Source: Chrysiogenia bacterium
Lineage (GTDB): Bacteria; JAGRBM01
Assembly (NCBI GenBank): GCA_020434085.1
Contig: JAGRBM010000343.1
Location: 1-37,890, forward strand
Direction: 5' to 3'
DNA: 37,890 nt
The position numbers and the translations under genes were made by a program. Positions 19,072 to 27,804 of this stretch are shown piece after piece. The notes under the pieces are model-generated. The model had not been told where the DNA came from. It saw only the letters and a list, made by a program, of their open reading frames with translations, and did not search any database. Position 1 is the first letter of the stretch; every line of letters begins with the position of its first letter.

Positions 19072-22000
19072 TCAGTTACAGGCAGCCGTCGGCGAAGCGC
19101 AGGGCTTGATGCCGCCCACACCGAAGATGTTCTGCCAGTGCAGGATGCGGCGGTCGCGCTCGAGTTCGAGGAACTGGGCCTGCGGCGCTCCGGTGTCCTG
19201 AACCGCGCGCACCGAGGTGGGCTGGCCATCGGGGCCGATGATCAGCGGCGGCGCGGCATCGCCCCACTCGCTGACATTGAGCACCTCGAAGGAGTTGGCT
19301 CCCGGCTCAGGCTGCAGGCGGCAGCAGATGGCCGGGCCCGAAATCACGCGCCCGCGTCCGATGCTGCAGCCACTGCCCTGGGGCTGGAAGGTGGAGACGA
19401 AGAAGCGCCCGTTGACGATCAGCGGCGAGGAAAGGATCTTCTCGCCCGGTTCCATCACGAACGGGAAGGCATCCTCGATGTCCTGCTTGAGCTGGTCGTC
19501 CTCGATCTCGTCACAGGTGAAATCGCGTGCGGCGGCATCGGGGCTGGACTCACCGCAGGAACTGCCGTCGGGATCGTTGATCGCGAACAGGAAGTCACGC
19601 GACTGCGTGTCGTTGGGGTCGGTCAGGTCGCCGGTGCCCCAGACGAGGTTCACAAAGCCATTGCAGTCGAAGGTCGCCGCGGGCGCGTAGAAGATCGGAC
19701 GGCGGGCCTCGGCCTCCGAGATGCCCAGGTCGGCAGCCAGCGAACCCTGGTCGAACATCACGCAGGGCGACTTGCCCGGGTCCAGGCCGAGCTGGGGATC
19801 GGCCGCGGGAATGCTGTCGGTCCACCAGTCCTCGGGATTGGTCTTGTAGGTCAGGATCTTCCAGAGGCGGCCTTCGAGATCGCCGAAGATCAGGTTGTCC
19901 ACCGTGCCGTTGAGGTCGCGGTCGAGAGCCAGCAGGTCGCCCGCCACGGAGTTGTAGCGGTTGATGGCCGGATCGTCGGAAATCGGAACGTTCTGTACCA
20001 GACGCCCGGTCTCCAGATCCCAGAAGAGAACCCAGTTGCCCACGCCCGGAAGGCCCGGGTCGAAGTCATCGGGATCGGCCGGCTCCGGCGGCTCATAGGG
20101 ATCACCGCTCTCATCGATGCACAGGCCGTCGATGATGTCGGCACACTCAATCGGGTTGACGACGATCGGGTCACCATCGGGACGGGTCGGGTTGAAACCG
20201 GCGCCCATGGCCACCATCCAACGACGCATGAGCTGACCGCCGTCCCATTCGATGCCGTACTCGGCGATGTTGGGCTTGGAGAACGTGCGGCCCATGGCAA
20301 TGTGCGTGTTCTGCCAGAGCAGCCGCGGCGTTGTGGGGTCGGTGATGTCGAGCGCAATGGTGGAGAAACCGCCGCCGCGCAGGGAGAAGACCAGCACCGT
20401 GTGGAAGCTGTCGTCCACGTCGCTGCTCGGATCATTGTGGAAACGCACCACACTGGCCGAGGGCGTGCCGTCGACCGTGAAAATCACACCGGCATCCATC
20501 GCCGGCATGCGCAGGATCGCCTCATAAGGCATAAAGCCCCAGAGTTCGCCGCCGGGGTTCAGCCCCGTCTTCTTGGCTTCATCGCTGAGAACGAAACCGT
20601 GCATGAAGCCGTCCTGGGCGCCCACGTAGATCATGGTCGGATCCTCGGCGTGGGCACGGACGAAGTCGGCGTAGGTCGTGCCGGCGCCGACGCGGAAGTC
20701 GAAGACCGGCGGATTCACGATGATCGGGCTCGAGTTGACGATCGGGCCCAGCGACCAGGGCTTGGGCGAGCCATCGGAGAAGGTCAGCGTGTTGGCCGGA
20801 CCATCCTCATCGCGCAGGAAGGTAATGAGCTGCGACATGCGCGAGGTGGTCACGCCCACGATGTCCGCCAGAGCCGAAGACGCGGTCGGCTTGAATTCAC
20901 GCACCTGCGAGCTGGTCACCGGCGGCGGATCGAGCGAGGGAGCCGTGGCCCCCAGCGTGGCATCGCCAAGCGAGACCGGCTCGGGATTCCAGGGCTCACG
21001 CGTGGTCACGTAGAGATTGCGCGGGTTGCTGGCCGTGCGGGCGTTGAGCTGCTTGCCGGCGTCCCACAGGGGGGTTTCGAGGTCGCCGGCATTGATCTGC
21101 TCGAAGCTGAAGGCCTGCAACTCACCGCGCCACCAGCGCTCACCGGGCTGGATGGAGAAGTAACCGTCGATCTCGGAGTTCTTGGCAAAGTTTGTCGACG
21201 TGGCAACGAAGGTCGGCTGCGCGCGGGTGTGGCTGCCCTCGAGCACGCAGGCAAGCGCGCGACGCAGGCCGTCTGAGAGGGCTTCGGCGCTCGTGCCAAG
21301 GAAGGATTCCCCACCGTCGTTGTTGGGCTTGGTGCAATCATCTGGATCGGGCGTGGCGTCCGTGCCGCCGTAGCGCGCCCAGGTATCGCCTTCCTCAACG
21401 AGATTGTTGTTGTTGGCCTGGCAGTCATCGGGAATGCCGTTGCCGTCGTTGTCATTGCTGTTGATGTTACAGGGCGCCATCAGGGCCACATAGGTGGGGA
21501 TGCCACCCTCGCCGCCGGTCAGGTAGGTCGAGCGACGCAGCGCCGAGGCAATCGTCTTGCGCCCGCGCGGCTGGTTGTAACTTCCCGGCCAGCCCGAGGT
21601 TTCCTCACCGTCGGTGATCAGAATGATAAAGGTGCGCCGGCAACCGAAGGCCGGGTCGCAACCGGCGTTGCCCGGACAGGGCACGATCGAGGGATTGTTC
21701 ATCGAGTTGGGACAGATGTTCTGGTAAATGACCGTCGTCACCTGCTCGCCGCCGTTGGGGAACGGGATGTCGGGGTCCGGGCTGGTCGCCACGCGCAGCA
21801 GCGCGTCGTTCATGTTGTCTTCGCCCATGATCCAGCAACCGGCATCACGCATCGCCTGGGTGGTGGGCGTGTTGCCGCTGGCGCTCTGGGAGAGAATCGT
21901 CGCTTTCAGGCCCGGGTTGTCGTCATTGGAGAACGTCGTGGTGCCCTGGCCGTTGGGGAAGTGAATCGCCGCACTGGTGCTCGATGAGCTGTAACTGCCG

Positions 22001-22665
22001 CTGTAGGTTGAGAACGCGAAGTTAATCAGCGATCCGAAGGCATCGATGATCGAGACCTGCGCCGTGGGCGGCGGCGGGGGAAGCTCGGGAACCTCCGCGT
22101 AGCGATTGCCCCCGCGTCTGAAGGTGCTGCTCTGCGGCCAGGGATCGTGGCAGTAGCCGTGAACCATGACCGGGTCATTGGGCGAGAAGCTGTCGGGACA
22201 GTTGCTGGTGTTGCCGCGGTTGTCGAGCCACCAGTTGCAATCGTTGTAGGGCGGAGGCGCACAGTAGTAGCCGCCGCCGCAGCCGCAGTGCTGGTGAACG
22301 CTGCGCGCGCACTTGCCGCTGACCACGCTGGTGCCATCGGGGCAGTTCGGACCGGTGCTGCCGCCACCGCCGCCGCCGTGACCATATTCACCGGTGAGGA
22401 TCTTCTTGGCCGCTTCGAGGCGGGTGCGCATGGCGCCGTCCATGACCTGGAAGCTCCAGGCCATGGAACCCGAAGTATCCAGCACGAAGAGGACGTTGGG
22501 TTCCACTTCGGTGTTCGCGTAGAAGGGAACGTCCGCCTGCGCGTGTGCACGCGAGGGCAGTGCGAGCTGCCCCACGAGCATCAGTGCCAGTGCGAGCATC
22601 CCCATGCCTGCCCACCTGAGCGGGCCGCTGCCATAAAATTTCTGGCTGGTTTCCTTGGTCTCCAT
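19072..22665 (-). CDS. pilY1: PilY1-like type IV pilus tip adhesin / assembly protein
   Basis: Large exported protein of the type IV pilus, where PilY1 caps or primes the fibre, mediates adhesion and opposes retraction. 1197 aa. A signal peptide ends near residue 42 (PSRAHA|QAD). A von Willebrand A domain starts at NVLFVLDTSGSM (MIDAS Asp63-Ser65-Ser67) and continues with FIILITDGEE. The C-terminal half has the PilY1 beta-propeller, with PTMIYVGAQDGFMHGF and a calcium loop DRDLNGTVD (Asp915, Asp917, Asn919, Asp923) before GDLEGRLWKI. A second Asp-rich loop, DNDGNGIPDDC, lies in the vWA region. A Gly/Pro-bounded, cysteine-rich insert interrupts the vWA domain. ATG 22665 is chosen for its AAGGAG site and signal peptide. 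It is the last gene of the minor pilin operon. Confidence 0.93.
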   Translation of the reverse strand: METKETSQKFYGSGPLRWAGMGMLALALMLVGQLALPSRAHAQADVPFYANTEVEPNVLFVLDTSGSMAWSFQVMDGAMRTRLEAAKKILTGEYGHGGGGGGSTGPNCPDGTSVVSGKCARSVHQHCGCGGGYYCAPPPYNDCNWWLDNRGNTSNCPDSFSPNDPVMVHGYCHDPWPQSSTFRRGGNRYAEVPELPPPPPTAQVSIIDAFGSLINFAFSTYSGSYSSSSTSAAIHFPNGQGTTTFSNDDNPGLKATILSQSASGNTPTTQAMRDAGCWIMGEDNMNDALLRVATSPDPDIPFPNGGEQVTTVIYQNICPNSMNNPSIVPCPGNAGCDPAFGCRRTFIILITDGEETSGWPGSYNQPRGRKTIASALRRSTYLTGGEGGIPTYVALMAPCNINSNDNDGNGIPDDCQANNNNLVEEGDTWARYGGTDATPDPDDCTKPNNDGGESFLGTSAEALSDGLRRALACVLEGSHTRAQPTFVATSTNFAKNSEIDGYFSIQPGERWWRGELQAFSFEQINAGDLETPLWDAGKQLNARTASNPRNLYVTTREPWNPEPVSLGDATLGATAPSLDPPPVTSSQVREFKPTASSALADIVGVTTSRMSQLITFLRDEDGPANTLTFSDGSPKPWSLGPIVNSSPIIVNPPVFDFRVGAGTTYADFVRAHAEDPTMIYVGAQDGFMHGFVLSDEAKKTGLNPGGELWGFMPYEAILRMPAMDAGVIFTVDGTPSASVVRFHNDPSSDVDDSFHTVLVFSLRGGGFSTIALDITDPTTPRLLWQNTHIAMGRTFSKPNIAEYGIEWDGGQLMRRWMVAMGAGFNPTRPDGDPIVVNPIECADIIDGLCIDESGDPYEPPEPADPDDFDPGLPGVGNWVLFWDLETGRLVQNVPISDDPAINRYNSVAGDLLALDRDLNGTVDNLIFGDLEGRLWKILTYKTNPEDWWTDSIPAADPQLGLDPGKSPCVMFDQGSLAADLGISEAEARRPIFYAPAATFDCNGFVNLVWGTGDLTDPNDTQSRDFLFAINDPDGSSCGESSPDAAARDFTCDEIEDDQLKQDIEDAFPFVMEPGEKILSSPLIVNGRFFVSTFQPQGSGCSIGRGRVISGPAICCRLQPEPGANSFEVLNVSEWGDAAPPLIIGPDGQPTSVRAVQDTGAPQAQFLELERDRRILHWQNIFGVGGIKPCASPTAACN

Positions 22666-22744
22666 GACCGGACTCCTTCGCTGTCTACCCCTCGAATTCA
22701 TGTTCCTGTTCCTTGCGCGGCCCGGAGGCGGCCGCTTCACTTTC

Positions 22745-23374
22745 CTAGTAATCGACCTGCCCGCAGTTCGAGCAGGTGAAGGTGGCGATGTAGGCAATGT
22801 CGAGATACGAATCGAGCGCACCCGCATCGCACTTGGGCAGGTCGCTCACCACGATCCGCACCGGAATGCGGTTGGAGTTGCGGTTCTTTCCATCGCCCAC
22901 GGACTGGCCGACGACTTCGCCGCCGGGGGTGTAGGGCGTGGGAGCCACCAGCGCGATCGCCCGCGTGTCGGGGCACGGGTCGTAGGTATATTGCGTCGAG
23001 AGAATGCCGATGTCGGGATTGCACGAAGGCGTGGGCGTCAGGCACGTGGTGCCGTCGTCGCCGGCGGGAATGCCGGCGCCGAAATTGACCCAGCCCACCG
23101 CCGCCGAAGCGCAGGTGCCGGCGTTGATCATGCGGCTCACGCGGTCGAGCTGGTCGCGATCGAGCTGTTCGATGATGTAGCGCGCCACCTGGTCCTGGCA
23201 GCTCGAACGCCCGAGGGTGCCGGCCACGGCGCGGGCCTCGGTGTAACCGATGCCCGAACTCTGGATGGTTGCCATGGCCAGACCGGTCAGGCCGACAAGC
23301 ATGAAGACGGCGATGATCAGTGCAATGCCGCGTTCGGCCGGCGATTGCTTGCGATGTAGTTTTTCTCGAATCAC
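22745..23374 (-). CDS. pilX: PilX-like minor pilin
   Basis: Minor pilin that joins the priming complex at the pilus tip. 209 aa. The N-terminus has a short basic leader, then RGIALIIAVFMLVGLTGLAM, the PilX N-terminal hydrophobic helix, which unlike most pilins lacks the Glu at +5 of the mature protein. The rest is a soluble domain with eight or more cysteines, including TCSNCG at the end, suggesting disulfide bonds outside the cell. The start is GTG 23374, with GAGGAG 7 bp before it. It starts 20 bp after pilW and lies 79 bp before pilY1, the conserved order of this operon. Confidence 0.85.
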   Translation of the reverse strand: MIREKLHRKQSPAERGIALIIAVFMLVGLTGLAMATIQSSGIGYTEARAVAGTLGRSSCQDQVARYIIEQLDRDQLDRVSRMINAGTCASAAVGWVNFGAGIPAGDDGTTCLTPTPSCNPDIGILSTQYTYDPCPDTRAIALVAPTPYTPGGEVVGQSVGDGKNRNSNRIPVRIVVSDLPKCDAGALDSYLDIAYIATFTCSNCGQVDY

Positions 23375-23394
23375 GTTTCTGCTCCTCGCCTGAC

Positions 23395-24927
23395 TCAGCT
23401 TCCCGAAATGACGATCGGGTTGGCGTCCTTGGGCCGATACGGGGTATCGACGTTGCGGAAGGACATGAAGACCCGCGTAATGCGCGCCAGTTTGGGATGG
23501 GCCGGATCCTCCACGCTGGAGTAATCGGTCCGGTTGGCCAGCGGCTCGTAGGGCGTGCGCAGGACGCCGTCCACATACTTGCCGGCGCGAATCGACATGC
23601 GCACGCCGGTCAGGTTCGCCAGGCGCGGCACGCGCATCGCCGGATCCCAGTATCCCTGGTAACCGACGGCGCCATCGGCCACGAGCGGGTCGTGCACGCC
23701 CTGGTTGAGCTGCGGGTCAGTGGTTGCCAGGCCGATGCCCGGGCCGTTTCGGCTGAAGAAGTATTCGATCTGCATGTCCTCAACGCCATCGACCAGAACG
23801 ATCGCATGGTCGCCGAGCGAGCCGGACTTGGGCGCCTGGGTGTAGGGAATCATCGCCAGCGCGGGCTCGGTCCCCAGCGGGTTGGCCGGGTGTCCGGGCG
23901 GCGCGATGAAGAAGGTGCGCATCTGGATGAGCATCGCCGTGTAGCAGGCCGAGTAGGGATCGCTCTGGCTCTGGCGCGGCGCGCAGCCAAGCAGGGTGCC
24001 ACCGCCGGCCGTAATGCGGTCGAGGTAGTGCTGGTTCTTGGTCGCGTCAGCGAGTCCATCGCGCATGTTCAGGATTTCGGTGCCGCCGTTGATATCGGCA
24101 ATGGTCTGGAACCAGCGGTTGAGCGGGTTCTCGGGCTCTTCGACGTAATTCACATTGGCGAGGAAACCCGCCCCCGGGGTCACCACGGGCTCGACGCCGG
24201 TCACCCGAACCACGCGGTACTGGGCGCGCTGGCCGCTCTGGCCCGAGACGCCCAGTGCCGCCGATCCGGCGCCGGCCGCCGTCTTGATCAGCAGCATGCT
24301 GTTGACCCAGGTCTGATCCTGGGGATTGTCGTATCCGAAATGCCCCGGCGAGAACGGACTCGGCTTGGCCGGGTTGAAGTAACCGGTGAAGAATGGATAG
24401 GGGTTGGGGTTCGTGTTGGGGTTCGTGCTGACCGACGCATCCTGGGTGTCGTCGCGAAGCTGGAAATCCAGCTGGATCAGCCCGCCCAGGTCATCGGATT
24501 CAACGCGGGCCACGCGGCCCTGCACGCCGTAGACCACTGTGATCTCATCGGGCCCGTCCGGGCCGCCATCGGAAGTCACCAACGGGAGCGGGCCGCTCTG
24601 ACCGTAAATGGAGTCGTCGGAAATCTTGATCGGGATGATCGCATAGCCCGGCGAGCTGTGCGGAGGCTGCGGCGTAAAGAGCTGCCCGGCACCGGTCTGC
24701 TTGAGTTCGCCGCCCATGAAATCAAGCGCAATGCGCGAGGTCTGCTGCAGGTCGGCAATGAATTCCTGGTTGTGGAACGGGCCGTTGATCATCGTGCCCC
24801 AGAAACCCGAAGAGGCATAAAGGAAGATCGAGAACACCCCGAGGGCAACCATGAGTTCGATCATGGTGAAACCCGAACGCCGGCGGCGCGAGATCAGCTC
24901 TGTCTTCTTTTTCTCAAAAATGCTCAT
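23395..24927 (-). CDS. pilW: PilW-like minor pilin, unusually long
   Basis: Minor pilin of the type IV pilus priming complex. The prepilin cleavage and helix motif is SGFTMIELMVALGVFSIFLY (cut after Gly, then Phe, with Glu at +5), behind an 18-residue basic leader. At 510 aa it is well above the usual 270-370 of PilW. The extra length lies in the C-terminal globular part, which is rich in Pro, Gly and Asn (for example NPNTNPNPYPF) and probably extracellular. The start has AGGAAGG about 10 bp upstream. pilV ends 15 bp before it. Assignment to PilW rests on the motif and the gene order between pilV and pilX. Confidence 0.85.
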   Translation of the reverse strand: MSIFEKKKTELISRRRRSGFTMIELMVALGVFSIFLYASSGFWGTMINGPFHNQEFIADLQQTSRIALDFMGGELKQTGAGQLFTPQPPHSSPGYAIIPIKISDDSIYGQSGPLPLVTSDGGPDGPDEITVVYGVQGRVARVESDDLGGLIQLDFQLRDDTQDASVSTNPNTNPNPYPFFTGYFNPAKPSPFSPGHFGYDNPQDQTWVNSMLLIKTAAGAGSAALGVSGQSGQRAQYRVVRVTGVEPVVTPGAGFLANVNYVEEPENPLNRWFQTIADINGGTEILNMRDGLADATKNQHYLDRITAGGGTLLGCAPRQSQSDPYSACYTAMLIQMRTFFIAPPGHPANPLGTEPALAMIPYTQAPKSGSLGDHAIVLVDGVEDMQIEYFFSRNGPGIGLATTDPQLNQGVHDPLVADGAVGYQGYWDPAMRVPRLANLTGVRMSIRAGKYVDGVLRTPYEPLANRTDYSSVEDPAHPKLARITRVFMSFRNVDTPYRPKDANPIVISGS

Positions 24928-24942
24928 CGACGAAAAACCTTC

Positions 24943-25545
24943 CTATTGCAGCGGCCGGTCGGAGAAAATCAGGCTCAGGTCCTGGGAGGAAATGATGCTG
25001 TAGGGATTGCCGCCCGGGTCGACGTCCTCGACCAGAAACGCGCGTCCCACCAGGCGATAGGTGTTCGAGATCTCGGGGGATGCCGCCTTCCCGCGACGGG
25101 CGGGCGGGCAATAGGCGTCCAGGTCGTAGGCAACGACCACGCCCGTGCCATCGAGCACGCCGCCACCGGCAAAATCACTCACCAGTGTCGTGTAGCCCGT
25201 GCCCGTGTTGGGTGTATCCAGCGGCGTGCCGTTGATGATCGAGACATAGTCGGAGCCGCCCGCCGCAATGCAGCCGGGCCAGGCCGGGAAAACAATCCCT
25301 GCCTCGGTGCGCGGAATGCCCTGCAGGCGCTCGGTCCAGTCATTGATCAGTGCAACCATGATCGAATACGCGTTGGCCACCCGGTTGGATTTGATCGACT
25401 GCACCAGCGCCAGGGACACGGTCAGGGTGCCGATGGCGATGACGGCCATGGCGACCATCACCTCCATCAGGGTGAAGCCCGCCCGCGCATGCGTGCCGCG
25501 CTGCTTGAGCGAGTTGCGAATCCGATTGTTCGTGCCCTGTCGCAT
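24943..25545 (-). CDS. pilV: PilV-like minor pilin
   Basis: Minor pilin or pseudopilin. The 200 aa start with a 23-residue leader rich in Arg, then AGFTLMEVMVAMAVIAIGTL, the type III signal of prepilins, with Glu at +5 of the mature protein. Then comes the usual amphipathic helix, including SIMVALINDWTERLQGIPR, and a soluble domain. ATG 25545 is chosen because it lies just before the prepilin leader and has TGGAG upstream; the frame is open for 69 further codons that look unlike a leader. It is the second gene of the fimU-pilV-pilW-pilX-pilY1 series, 31 bp after the fimU-like gene. Confidence 0.87.
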   Translation of the reverse strand: MRQGTNNRIRNSLKQRGTHARAGFTLMEVMVAMAVIAIGTLTVSLALVQSIKSNRVANAYSIMVALINDWTERLQGIPRTEAGIVFPAWPGCIAAGGSDYVSIINGTPLDTPNTGTGYTTLVSDFAGGGVLDGTGVVVAYDLDAYCPPARRGKAASPEISNTYRLVGRAFLVEDVDPGGNPYSIISSQDLSLIFSDRPLQ

Positions 25546-25576
25546 GAGCGTCTCCAGATGGCTGTGACCGGCGTCT

Positions 25577-26215
25577 CTAGCGCCGGTCGATTCGGTCCCA
25601 TTCGTTGCCGTCAATGTCCCACTTGTAGAGCGAAGGCCGGCCAAGCAGGCTGACGGTAATGGCCCGCGCAAAACGCGGGTCGCCGCCCGTGCCTTCCTCG
25701 CGGAAATACACGTAGATGGCATCCTGATCGGTCGAAAGCGGAACGGTAACAAAACCCTGCGCGTTGAAGGTCACGCTATTGCCGGGTAATGCGATTCCGT
25801 CGCCATCGCCCTGCCCGTGTTCACCGGCGGCGGAAATCGGACCGGATCCAATGCCCGTGGAATTGCCGAAGTAGATGTTCTTGGGCAACTCGACGCTGGT
25901 GCAGACACTTCCGTGTTCGTAGGAATAGTATTTTTCTGAAATACCGCCGGCGGTGCAGTCGCTCGAGCCCAGGTAGACGCTCACCAGCGTCCCGTGGGAA
26001 CGTGCCTCCGCCGCCGCCAGCACCAGGGTGTTGCGAATGCCGCGGGCGCCGTCACGGACCGCCCACTCCCGGCGCACAAGCAGCCCGAAGCGCGAGGCCG
26101 CCACGGTGCTCATCACACCGATCAGGGCCACCACCACCATCACTTCGATCATGGTGAATCCGCCCCTGGCGCGCCGCCTGTGGCTGCGAGAGTCTATTTT
26201 CGCCTGAATCTGCAT
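25577..26215 (-). CDS. FimU/FimT/GspH-family minor pilin
   Basis: First gene of the minor pilin operon. 212 aa with a basic leader and the prepilin motif GGFTMIEVMVVVALIGVMST (cleavage before Phe, Glu at +5). The following region, WAVRDGARGIRNTLVLAAAE, is the typical FimT/GspH helix, and the C-terminal domain with VTFNAQGFV is the family's beta-rich part. The ATG at 26215 has AAGGGTAGG upstream. By position it corresponds to FimU; GspH of a type II secretion system is the main alternative, but PilX and PilY1 downstream argue for the pilus. A sigma-54 type promoter sequence lies 32-45 bp before the start. Confidence 0.87.
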   Translation of the reverse strand: MQIQAKIDSRSHRRRARGGFTMIEVMVVVALIGVMSTVAASRFGLLVRREWAVRDGARGIRNTLVLAAAEARSHGTLVSVYLGSSDCTAGGISEKYYSYEHGSVCTSVELPKNIYFGNSTGIGSGPISAAGEHGQGDGDGIALPGNSVTFNAQGFVTVPLSTDQDAIYVYFREEGTGGDPRFARAITVSLLGRPSLYKWDIDGNEWDRIDRR

Positions 26216-26245
26216 ACGCCTACCCTTTTGTTGCCCCAGTTCTTA

Positions 26246-26261
26246 CGCAAGGATCATTCCG
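26246..26261 (-). promoter_or_regulatory. Candidate sigma-54 (-24/-12) promoter of the minor pilin operon
   Basis: On the minus strand the sequence reads CGGAATGATCCTTGCG. The GG and GC pairs are exactly 10 bases apart, and 8 of the 11 core positions match the sigma-54 consensus TGGCACG-N4-TTGC. Transcription would start about 20 bases before the fimU-like ATG (26215). An NtrC-family activator is encoded next door, which makes the call more plausible. It has not been tested. Confidence 0.45.
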
Positions 26262-26295
26262 TCAGCCCCACAAATTACAACTAACTGATATTACA

Positions 26296-26313
26296 GGGTT
26301 TTCTTAAAAACCC
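26296..26313. terminator. Weak A/T-containing hairpin after the response regulator gene
   Basis: GGGTTTT at 26296-26302 pairs with AAAACCC at 26307-26313 around CTTA. It lies about 85 bp beyond the stop of the NtrC-family gene on the minus strand, so it may end that transcription unit before the minor pilin operon. The stem is only 7 bp and lacks a clear external U-run. Confidence 0.35.
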
Positions 26314-26397
26314 GCCCCTAAACGCGTCGCGTCAATGAACAAATCTACACATTTCAGGTTGCCGCTACACGTCCGGGATACGCAAACTTTTCGCACA

Positions 26398-27804
26398 TCA
26401 GCTCAAACCATACTCTTTGATCTTGTAAAGCAAGGCCCTGTGGGAGATTTCGAGCAGTTTTGCGGCCCTTGTGCGGTTGCCACCGGTCTGCTCCAGCGCC
26501 CGGGCGATGAGTTCGCGCTCGATCCGGGCCGTCCACTTCTTGATCGAGAGCCCCTCGCGCTCGCTGTTCGGGAAATCACCAGCAATTCCAGTGCCTTGTG
26601 TCGGCGAGAACGGCAGATCCGAAACGCCGATGCTCTCGGAGTCGTTGAGCACGATGGCGCGCTCGATCACGTTCTCCAGCTCGCGCACATTGCCGGGCCA
26701 CTCGTAGTGGCGAAGGGCGTTGCGGGCCTCGCTGGTCAGGGTCATGGCCTCCCGCCCCAGGCGCTCGGCGAAGCGGCCCACAAAGAAGTCGGCCAGCATC
26801 AGGATGTCTTCGGGGCGCTCGCGAAGCGGCGGGATCTTCAACGGCAGGACGTTGAGCCGGTAGAACAGGTCGCGGCGGAAACGTCCGTCCTCGACGTCCT
26901 TTTCCAGGTCCCGCAGCGTCGCCGCCACGATGCGCACGTCCACCTTGCGCGGGCGATTCTCGCCGACGCGCCGGATCTCTTCTTCCTGCAGGACGCGCAG
27001 CAGCTTGACCTGCAACGCCAGCGGCAGCTCGCCGATTTCGTCCAGGAAGAGCGTGCCGCCCTGGGCTTCCTCGAACAGGCCGGCCTTGTCGTGGGAGGCA
27101 TCGGTGAAGGCGCCCTTGGCGTAGCCGAAGAGCTCGCTCTCAAGCAGGTTCTCGGGAATGGCGCCGCAATTGACGGCGACGAAGGGCTTGCCCGCGCGCT
27201 CGCCGCTCGTGTGAATCGCCTTGGCAATGAGTTCCTTGCCCGTACCGCTCTCACCGGAGATCAGGACGGTCGTCTTGTAGTTGGCGATCTTGCGAACGGT
27301 ATCGAGTATCGCGCACATCGGCGCGCTCTCGGCCAGCACGTCGTCGATGCTGAAGTCATTGCCCTCGCGGTTGGAGGGCGACTCCACGCGGGTGGCCGCG
27401 CCCTTCTTCCGGCGCTCGCGCAGTTTCTCCAAAACCAGAAGGATTTCACTGCTTTTGAAGGGTTTGGAGATGTAGTCGTCGGCCCCAAGGCGCAGCGCCT
27501 CGACCGCTTGATCGTAAGTGCCGTAGGCGCTCATCATCACCACGCCGGGCTTCAAGCCGCGGGCGCGAAATTCCTTGAGAAAGCTCAGCCCGTCCATGCG
27601 GGGCATCCGGATGTCGCAGAGGATGATGTCGAGCGGCGTGGTCTCGAGCGTGTCGAGCGCGCTCTTGCCGTCGGGGACCGTGACAACTTCGTAGCCCTCG
27701 CGATGCAGCATCACCGAGAGCATGTGGCGCATGTTCTCCTCGTCGTCGACGACAAGGATCCGCTCATTGTTGCGGTCGGTCTCTGTGTGTTGCGCCCTGG
27801 CCAT
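26398..27804 (-). CDS. NtrC-family sigma-54-dependent response regulator (PilR-like by context)
   Basis: Transcription activator that works with sigma-54 RNA polymerase. 468 aa. The receiver domain (about 14-130) has the acidic pair Asp20-Asp21, the phosphorylation site Asp64 and Lys114. The AAA+ domain (about 150-385) has Walker A GESGTGKE (184-191), the sigma-54 contact loop reading GAFTDA (231-236) instead of the common GAFTGA, Walker [14 protein letters not shown] and [14 protein letters not shown] Fis-type helix-turn-helix closes the protein ([20 protein letters not shown]). Its start overlaps the kinase stop by one base. Its place just upstream of the minor pilin operon suggests it controls pilus genes, but NtrC, ZraR or AtoC-type roles cannot be excluded. 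Confidence 0.9.
   Translation of the reverse strand: MARAQHTETDRNNERILVVDDEENMRHMLSVMLHREGYEVVTVPDGKSALDTLETTPLDIILCDIRMPRMDGLSFLKEFRARGLKPGVVMMSAYGTYDQAVEALRLGADDYISKPFKSSEILLVLEKLRERRKKGAATRVESPSNREGNDFSIDDVLAESAPMCAILDTVRKIANYKTTVLISGESGTGKELIAKAIHTSGERAGKPFVAVNCGAIPENLLESELFGYAKGAFTDASHDKAGLFEEAQGGTLFLDEIGELPLALQVKLLRVLQEEEIRRVGENRPRKVDVRIVAATLRDLEKDVEDGRFRRDLFYRLNVLPLKIPPLRERPEDILMLADFFVGRFAERLGREAMTLTSEARNALRHYEWPGNVRELENVIERAIVLNDSESIGVSDLPFSPTQGTGIAGDFPNSEREGLSIKKWTARIERELIARALEQTGGNRTRAAKLLEISHRALLYKIKEYGLS

Noticed and set aside
19138-21276. Plus-strand open frame of 712 codons opposite pilY1
   Set aside because: Antisense to a gene with clear vWA, calcium-loop and propeller motifs; its own sequence shows no domain or ribosome site.
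23320-25653. Plus-strand open frame of 777 codons opposite pilX, pilW and pilV
   Set aside because: Antisense to three prepilin-like genes with valid leaders; low-information composition.
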